In this document: positions 16,901-20,906 of the stretch, piece by piece
Position numbering within the stretch: the first letter of the stretch is position 1
How the letters are laid out: each line of letters opens with the position of its first letter
NCBI GenBank assembly: GCA_018830925.1
Contig: JAHJRK010000378.1
Span: 1 to 20,906 of the forward strand
Source: Pseudomonadota bacterium
GTDB lineage: Bacteria > Desulfobacterota > Desulfobacteria > Desulfobacterales > RPRI01
Direction: 5' to 3'
Length of the DNA stretch: 20,906 nt
Program-made: the position numbers and the translations under genes
The notes under the pieces: model-generated
The model's database searches: none
Seen by the model: only the letters and a program-made list of their open reading frames with translations
Told to the model about the DNA's origin: nothing

Positions 16901-17258
16901 GATGCTGGAGATGCTCGGTTATGAGGCGGAGTTCGCAAAAGACGGCGCAGAAGCGATTGCGATGTACAGGAAAGCAAAGGAATCTGAAAGACCATATGAT
17001 GCGGTCATACTGGACCTGACTATCCCGGGTGGAATGGGAGGAAAGGAAGCCGTAAAGAGATTGCTGAAGATTGATCCTGAATTAAAGGCCATTGTTTTCA
17101 GCGGCTACTCCGATGATCCTGTCCTGTCTCATTTTCGTGAATATGGTTTTAAAGGCATGATGACAAAGCCTTTCGATTTTCAGACATTGGGCAAAGTGTT
17201 GAATGATGTATTAAAAAAGCCGAAAATCGAAGATCGGACATCGAATATCGAAAGCTAA
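13998..17258 (+). CDS. Hybrid sensor histidine kinase: dCache, three PAS, HisKA-HATPase, receiver
   Basis: 1086 residues. One membrane segment at about 6-25, an extracytoplasmic double-Cache sensor at about 30-285, and a second membrane segment at about 291-310. Three PAS domains follow (about 335-445, 455-570, 580-695), each ending in the R-D-V-T or D-I-T-E linker. The HisKA H-box is GGIAHDFNN with His722; the kinase domain has an N box with NANQAMPEGG (Asn832 region), QDQGTGID, IFDPYFTTK and GSGLGL. A C-terminal receiver (about 951-1073) has acidic DDD (957-959), phosphoacceptor Asp1006 and Lys1057. It should sense a small external ligand plus a cytosolic signal. No separate response regulator is adjacent, so output must go through the own receiver to an unlinked partner. 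The last dozen residues (from about PKIEDR) are encoded by the intergenic repeat. The ligand is unknown. Confidence 0.94.
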   Translation: MKHRYLFGLLIAVVGLCLYIFQVIYTEVKEKTITDLNSRQLIHARQAGIGIEYFFSDLVTSLTKVSESGHIISFDDQGRKEMDFTLKTSGQGIKAITRVDETGRILYTLPYDASAIGKDISYQKHIREIMKSRKPVVSDVFTAVQGYYAVGLHVPVFKGNEYRGTLGVLVDFQAISKKFLEDIRIGETGYAWMTSKDGIELYCPVPGHTGKSVFENCKDYPSIVSMAKEMVKGSQGVATYNFDQIRGLKTETVRKHAVYLPVKIGDTFWTIVVASGEDEVLESLKNFRNRLIFVIGLLLLASAFFSFFGMRARGIILEAAKRQKIEEELRKSEESYRDLIENATDLICTHDLKGTLLSVNAAAAKAGGFAPEEVVGVCLADMLPQARRHEFDDYIKAVQRDKTADGIMKIVTLKGEVRYWEYRNTLRTEGVPEPVVRGIARDVTGEVLAKRALKKSEKRYRLLFERNLAGIYRTSIDGRLLDCNDAFARIYGYDSRGEAMQHPVVDFHVSPEAREDFLAAVKTGRTLIGIEIRGRRKDGSLIWLLDSASLVPGEDAGLTEIEGMLIDITERKKAEEALRESEQRFRGFIENASDIVYGLTIEGVFTYLSPNWMDLMGEPAAEAVGKSFKPYVHPDDFHLYLEFLEQVKTGQRLVSGDYRALHRDGSIRWHSSKGSALRDSGGKVVGYMGITRDVTDHRRMQEELLKADKLESVGILAGGIAHDFNNILTSIIGNISLAKRRVKSEHKIFDLLDAAEVASMRARGLTGQLLTFAMGGTPVKEITSISNLIKESSLFMLRGSQSECYFSIAEDLWPINADAGQISQVINNIVINANQAMPEGGIVRVTADNLILEEGRGMQVKPGRYIRISVQDQGTGIDEKHLSKIFDPYFTTKNKGSGLGLATAYSIIKKHNGHISVDSLFGAGTTISIYLPASDITIPVKEEAALLTGEGKILLMDDDRMLRAMADEMLEMLGYEAEFAKDGAEAIAMYRKAKESERPYDAVILDLTIPGGMGGKEAVKRLLKIDPELKAIVFSGYSDDPVLSHFREYGFKGMMTKPFDFQTLGKVLNDVLKKPKIEDRTSNIES

Positions 17259-17505
17259 AAGCTTAAAGCCGAAAATCGAATTTAGAATATCGAAGATCGA
17301 ATATCGGAAAGCGAAAGGCGGCAGGGTTTTTCGCTTGAACCCTCGAATCCTTTGTTTCCTTCGATGTACGATATTCGATATTCGATGTACGAGCAAGGCG
17401 TGAATCGCAGATCGTGAATCGATCAACGAACCACGAACGACGATCTACGAAACCCGATGTACGATATTCGAAATTCGATATACGAGTAAGGCGAGAGGCA
17501 AAAGG
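17222..17505. repeat. Dispersed intergenic repeat array, copy 3 (largest)
   Basis: The repeat begins inside the histidine kinase gene and fills the gap to the HD-GYP gene. It is dense with CGAATATCGA, TCGATATTCGA and CGATGTACGA-type words. In the middle, GTTTTTCGCTTGAACCCTCG and CCTTTGTTTCCTTCGATG are the inverse of the conserved block of copy 2, so this copy has the opposite orientation. The array is rich in short palindromes. No promoter or gene stands out; the Shine-Dalgarno of the next gene (AAAGGAG) follows directly. Confidence 0.75.
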
Positions 17506-17517
17506 AGACCTTAAACA

Positions 17518-20139
17518 ATGAGTTCTGACGGCGCTAAAAAAAGTCTGTCAAGTCACAAATGGTTGACATCTTATCTGGTGCTCCTGTTTATTATTGCAGG
17601 AGCAGGATGGTTTGTAACGGGATATCTGGGAGATAAGGCAAAGCAGGAAATACTCGAATATAACGAATCAAGGATATCATTACATTCCTCCCGTTTAACA
17701 GTCGAATTTGAAAAAATCGAAAAAGCAGTGAAGTCGCTGTCAGGATCTCCCTGGATTGCGCCTGCGCTTATTTCCCGGAAAGATCGGGATATAGCGAATG
17801 CCGACTCAGTCCTGGACAGGTATAACACGAGCCTTGAGAGTTCAGTCTGTTATCTCATGGACGGCAATGGAAAGACCATCGCTTCCTCCAACCGCAATGA
17901 TTCCGACAGCTTTGTCGGCAAATCCTATCAATTCCGCCCCTACTTCACACAGGCGATAAAAGGGGCTCCGGGCCGTTATTTTGCCATCGGTGTTACCTCA
18001 TTTAAAAGAGGTTTCTACGCGAGTCACCCCGTCAGGGAGAGCAAAGGCGAAATTATCGGAGTTTCCGTGATCAAACAGGATGTTGACGCAGAAGAGGCTC
18101 TTCTGGTCAAATACCCGTATTGTTTTGTTGTCGATCCGAACGGCATTATCTTTCTATCCGGCAGAAAAGAGATGAATTTCAAGAGCCTCTGGCCGGTAAG
18201 CGGAGAGACAAAGCTTGCCCTCCTTAAATCGAAACAGTTCGGTGAAAGAGAGTTTGATTCTATTCTGCAACGGGAAGTTGCGGACGGGACGGAGATTACA
18301 CTTTACGGAAGAAACTATCTTGTTTCACGGAAGGTCATCAATTCTGAAGGATGGTCGATTGTGCTCATGACGACAACAGGAAGAGTTTTATTATACAAAA
18401 CGGCCGGCGTGATTATTACAATATTGATATGTGCCTTTATAATTGTGCCGTTCGTAATTAATTACAAAACTTCCAGATCGGCAGAAATAGTTCGTGAAAG
18501 CGAGCAAAAATTTCGGGCTGTCTTTGAACAAGCCTTTCAATTAGTGGGGATGATGACCATAGACGGAACTTTACTCTCTGCTAATAAATCCGAATTGATT
18601 CTGAGCGGGGTCAATGAAGCAGATGTGATCGGGAGACCTTTTTGGGAAGCACCATGGTGGTCACATTCTGCTGAGCTCCAGGAGACATTGCGCCTGGCTG
18701 TAAAGAAAGCGGCCGGAGGTGAGTTAGTGCGTTTCGATGCGACCCATCCGGCCTCTGACGGAAGTATCCGTTATGTTGATTTTTCTCTTCGCCCGGTACT
18801 AGACGACGCAGGCAAGGTTATCTTTCTTGTTCCGGAGGGACGCGACATCACGGACCGTAAGAGGGCCGAAGATGCCGTCATGCAGGAAAGGGACTTCACC
18901 CAGGCAACTATCGACAGTTTGCCGGGATTGTTTTACCTCTTCGATGAACAGGGAAAATTTCTGCGCTGGAACAAAAATCTGGAAGAATTATCCGGTTACT
19001 CGACCCAGGAAATCGTGCGCATGTCTCCATTAGACTTTTTTGATGAGCTGGATAAAAAGAGTATCGAGGAAGCTATTCAAAAAGTATTCCTTACTGGTCA
19101 AGTCAGCGTAGAATCCCATTTCCTTTCAAGAGACCAAACCAGGACCCCCTGTTTCTTTACCGGAAAGCTCTTCATGTTTGAGAAAAAGCCCTGCGTGATT
19201 GGTATGAGTATTGACATCACCGAGCGCAAGCTGGCAGAGAAAGCGCTTATGGAAAGTGAAAAAAAATACAGAAACATACTTGAAAACATTGAAGATGGTT
19301 ATTTTGAAGTAGATATCGCCGGCAATATAACTTTTTCTAACGAGTCAACATTCAGGATAATTGGATATCCAGCGGATGAGTTTATAGGCATGAATAACCG
19401 CGAATTCACGGATGATAAAAATGCTAAAAAGATTTTCAAGGTCTTTAGTGAGGTATATAAAACAGGAATACCCGCCAAGGCCTTTGACTGGGAACTTATC
19501 AGGAAGGATGGTTCAAAATGTTTTGTTGAAATAGTTGTATCTCTGATAACGGATTCAAATAATGTTAAAACAGGATTCGGGGGAATCGCAAGAGATGTTA
19601 CCGAACGCAAGAGGGCGGAGGAAGAATTAGATAATAGTTTTAAACGGTTAAGGGTGGCATTGGGAGGAACGATCCAGGCTCTTGCGGTTGCTGTTGAAAC
19701 GAGAGATCCCTATACGGCAGGACATCAGAGAAGAGTGGCCGATCTCTCCCGCGCCATAGCCAAGGGAATGAATCTTGATATCAACCTGACAGACGGCATA
19801 CGCATGGCCGGAGTGATTCATGCTCTCGGCAAGATGTCTATTCCGGCTGAGATATTAAGCAAGCCTTCAAGGTTGAGCGCAATTGAATATAACCTGATAA
19901 AAACCCACTCGCAGGCTGGATACGATATCCTGAAAGATGTTGAATTTCCCTGGCCGATAGCACAGATTGTCTTGCAACACCATGAAAGACTCAATGGTTC
20001 CGGATATCCCGCCGGATTAAAGGGTGAGGAGATTCTCATGGAAGCCCGCATAATAGCCGTGGCTGATGTTGTTGAAGCGATTGCTTTTACAGACCGTACC
20101 GGCCTGGCCTCGGAATGGAAAAAGCTCTCGGAGAAATAA
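17518..20139 (+). CDS. DctB-like dCache, three-PAS, degenerate HD-GYP signalling protein (frameshifted near C-terminus)
   Basis: 873 residues as read. Membrane segments lie at about 14-36 and 297-316, bounding a periplasmic dCache whose FRPYFTQAIKG.PGRYFAIGVTS.KRGFYASHPV stretch (139-172) resembles DctB-type C4-dicarboxylate sensors; the ligand is inferred only. Three PAS domains follow (about 325-447, 455-570, 578-695), then an HD-GYP domain from about 710. HD-GYP proteins hydrolyse cyclic di-GMP. Here the upstream His736 and the HHERLNGSGYP motif (821-831) are present, but the HD pair reads His768-Ala769 (HALGK instead of HDxGK). The frame then shifts near 20086-20091: the last 18 residues are unlike the family, and the expected ending is found in another frame (20091-20222). 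Phosphodiesterase activity is therefore doubtful. AAAGGAG precedes the ATG. It may be a decaying gene, a receptor-only variant, or affected by a sequence error. Confidence 0.88.
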   Translation: MSSDGAKKSLSSHKWLTSYLVLLFIIAGAGWFVTGYLGDKAKQEILEYNESRISLHSSRLTVEFEKIEKAVKSLSGSPWIAPALISRKDRDIANADSVLDRYNTSLESSVCYLMDGNGKTIASSNRNDSDSFVGKSYQFRPYFTQAIKGAPGRYFAIGVTSFKRGFYASHPVRESKGEIIGVSVIKQDVDAEEALLVKYPYCFVVDPNGIIFLSGRKEMNFKSLWPVSGETKLALLKSKQFGEREFDSILQREVADGTEITLYGRNYLVSRKVINSEGWSIVLMTTTGRVLLYKTAGVIITILICAFIIVPFVINYKTSRSAEIVRESEQKFRAVFEQAFQLVGMMTIDGTLLSANKSELILSGVNEADVIGRPFWEAPWWSHSAELQETLRLAVKKAAGGELVRFDATHPASDGSIRYVDFSLRPVLDDAGKVIFLVPEGRDITDRKRAEDAVMQERDFTQATIDSLPGLFYLFDEQGKFLRWNKNLEELSGYSTQEIVRMSPLDFFDELDKKSIEEAIQKVFLTGQVSVESHFLSRDQTRTPCFFTGKLFMFEKKPCVIGMSIDITERKLAEKALMESEKKYRNILENIEDGYFEVDIAGNITFSNESTFRIIGYPADEFIGMNNREFTDDKNAKKIFKVFSEVYKTGIPAKAFDWELIRKDGSKCFVEIVVSLITDSNNVKTGFGGIARDVTERKRAEEELDNSFKRLRVALGGTIQALAVAVETRDPYTAGHQRRVADLSRAIAKGMNLDINLTDGIRMAGVIHALGKMSIPAEILSKPSRLSAIEYNLIKTHSQAGYDILKDVEFPWPIAQIVLQHHERLNGSGYPAGLKGEEILMEARIIAVADVVEAIAFTDRTGLASEWKKLSEK

Positions 20140-20222
20140 CTCAGAATAAAGGAATTCTCTATGATCCGGCAGTCGTGGATGCCTGTCTGTGTCTATTCCG
20201 CGACAAAGGCTATAAATTCTAA
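20091..20222 (+). pseudogene. Out-of-frame C-terminal end of the HD-GYP domain
   Basis: Reading from 20091 gives RPYRPGLGMEKALGEITQNK, then GILYDPAVVDACLCLFRDKGYKF and TAA at 20220-20222. This is the normal HD-GYP ending (HRPYRP..G...AL.EI...G..YDP.VVDACL.LF). It is one base out of phase with the main frame, the loss lying around GCTTTTACAG (20083-20092), where the family has an ASHRPYRP-type sequence. One added base would restore an intact domain. Confidence 0.85.
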
Positions 20223-20239
20223 CTGACCGGCAAGCAGGG

Positions 20240-20334
20240 ATCGAATGTCGAAAGCCGAATATCGAATGTCGCACATCGGACATCGTTTTTTTCGATATTC
20301 GAAGTCCGATATTCGAACATTCGAAATTCGATAG
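20240..20334. repeat. Dispersed intergenic repeat, copy 4, hairpin-forming
   Basis: TCGAATGTCGAAAGCCGAAT and related words match the AT-rich part of copies 2 and 3. Here the element folds on itself: TCGAATGTCGCACATCGGAC (20263-20282) is an imperfect inverse of GTCCGATATTCGAACATTCG (20304-20324 region), with seven T in the loop. The conserved AACAAAGG/GGGTTCAAG block of the other copies is absent. Confidence 0.6.
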
Positions 20335-20346
20335 TTATATATACTC

Positions 20347-20375
20347 TTGCCCATGCGGAGAATAAAAGTTATAAT
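20347..20375 (+). promoter_or_regulatory. Sigma70-type promoter of the Fic gene
   Basis: TTGCCC (20347-20352; 4 of 6) and a perfect TATAAT (20370-20375) are 17 nt apart. Predicted transcription starts near 20382, about 20 nt before the ATG at 20402. Confidence 0.65.
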
Positions 20376-20399
20376 CACCGCATATAATGCGGAGAATAA
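20353..20399 (+). promoter_or_regulatory. Candidate operator: direct repeat and palindrome at the Fic promoter
   Basis: ATGCGGAGAATAA occurs at 20353-20365 (in the -35/-10 spacer) and again at 20387-20399 (over the Shine-Dalgarno). The second copy is part of a perfect palindrome, CCGCAT-ATA-ATGCGG (20378-20392), at the predicted start of transcription. A DNA-binding repressor at these sites would block transcription; a translational role via the GGAG is also possible. No regulator gene is visible in the window. Confidence 0.5.
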
Positions 20400-20401
20400 G
20401 C

Positions 20402-20906
20402 ATGTATATTTATGAAAGAGAGGATTGGCCGCGATTCAATTGGAACTGGGAGAAGATAACCGGTCTTCTGGCTGCCGTACGTCATAGGCAAGGGCATCTG
20501 GTCGGACGGATGGAGACCCTTGGTTTTAGCGTGCGAGCAGAAGCCATTTTAAACACCCTGACACTGGACGTACTAAAATCCTCCGAGATTGAAGGGGAGA
20601 TTCTCGATAGAGAACAAGTGCGGTCATCCATCGCCCGGCGTCTTGGGATGGATATAGGGGCATCAGCAACCGCAAGCAGAAACGTCGAAGGTGTGGTTGA
20701 AATGATGTTAGATGCTACACAAAATTATGACCAACCCTTGACCAGGGAAAGACTATTCTGTTGGCATGCTTCACTTTTTACGGCCGAATACAGCGGAATG
20801 CGCAAAATCAAGGTGGGCGCCTGGCGTGATGATGCGAAAGGGCCGATGCAGGTTGTTTCCGGCCCGATAGGTCGCGAACAAGTGCATTTTGAGGCTCCTG
20901 CTGCCG
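20402..20906 (+). CDS. Fic family protein with N-terminal DUF4172 domain (partial, runs off the right edge)
   Basis: 168 codons are in the window and no stop is reached. The N-terminus MYIYEREDWPRFNW is typical of DUF4172-containing Fic proteins, followed by a helical region. The autoinhibitory motif [S/T]xxxE[G/N] is visible as S60-S-E-I-E64-G65 in LKSSEIEGEILDREQV, placing it among Fic proteins with the inhibitory helix N-terminal to the core. The segment VSGPIGREQVHFEAP near the edge fits the flap region before the catalytic HPFxxGNGR motif, which lies outside the window. Fic enzymes usually transfer AMP from ATP to a hydroxyl of a target protein; the target here is unknown. GGAG lies about 7 nt before the ATG. 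Confidence 0.9.
   Translation, partial: MYIYEREDWPRFNWNWEKITGLLAAVRHRQGHLVGRMETLGFSVRAEAILNTLTLDVLKSSEIEGEILDREQVRSSIARRLGMDIGASATASRNVEGVVEMMLDATQNYDQPLTRERLFCWHASLFTAEYSGMRKIKVGAWRDDAKGPMQVVSGPIGREQVHFEAPAA

Noticed and set aside
17222..17505. CRISPR array in the repeat-dense gap
   Set aside because: The repeated words are short, palindromic, irregularly spaced and variable, with no constant repeat/spacer unit and no cas genes.

Overview
This is about 21 kb of chromosome from what looks like a strictly anaerobic bacterium, most plausibly a sulfate reducer or syntroph of the Desulfobacterota (former Deltaproteobacteria). The inference rests on three things: a heterodisulfide-reductase/methylene-tetrahydrofolate-reductase operon of the Wood-Ljungdahl type, heavy use of in-frame UGA as selenocysteine, and large multi-PAS sensor proteins. 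No 16S or other taxonomic marker is present, so the assignment is an inference.

Layout. Positions 1-189 (minus) hold the first 63 codons of miaA (cut by the window edge). Positions 333-4151 (minus) hold the DEAH-box RNA helicase gene hrpA. After a gene-poor gap comes the centrepiece, a plus-strand operon at 4628-12613: hdrA (1478 codons), mvhD, a fused HdrC/HdrB-like Fe-S gene, metV and metF. The first three genes each contain one in-frame TGA that must be read as selenocysteine (4814-4816, 9109-9111, 10360-10362). Each TGA is followed by a 6-7 bp hairpin whose G-containing apical loop begins about 20-22 nt after the TGA, as expected of bacterial SECIS elements. Conventional gene calling would break these genes into 'truncated' pieces.

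How the operon should work: MetF and MetV form the methylene-H4F reductase. MvhD and the HdrC/B-like protein relay electrons to HdrA. HdrA is a very large flavo-iron-sulfur protein made of an HdrA module with the Sec site, an inserted GltD/NfnB-like FAD/NAD(P) module, and a second HdrA module with a C-terminal 2x[4Fe-4S] domain. By analogy with the MetVF-HdrABC-MvhD complex of Moorella, the assembly probably couples methylene-H4F/methyl-H4F to NAD(P)H and a low-potential carrier, possibly by flavin-based bifurcation or confurcation.

Downstream, 12803-13603 (minus) is a membrane sterol-desaturase/fatty-acid-hydroxylase family protein. Then come two plus-strand signalling genes: a hybrid sensor histidine kinase (dCache, three PAS, HisKA/HATPase, receiver; 13998-17258) and a DctB-like dCache, three-PAS, HD-GYP protein (17518-20139). 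The HD-GYP protein has lost its HD aspartate and carries a frameshift near its C-terminus. The window ends inside a Fic/DUF4172 gene (20402 onward) with a clear sigma70-type promoter and a repeat/palindrome at the start.

Four intergenic gaps (about 191-330, 12630-12780, 17222-17505, 20240-20334) share a dispersed family of short TCGAATATCGA-like repeats, often joined to a conserved 'ATCGAAGG-AAACAAAGG ... GGGTTCAAG-GAAAAA' block. One copy supplies the last codons of the histidine kinase.
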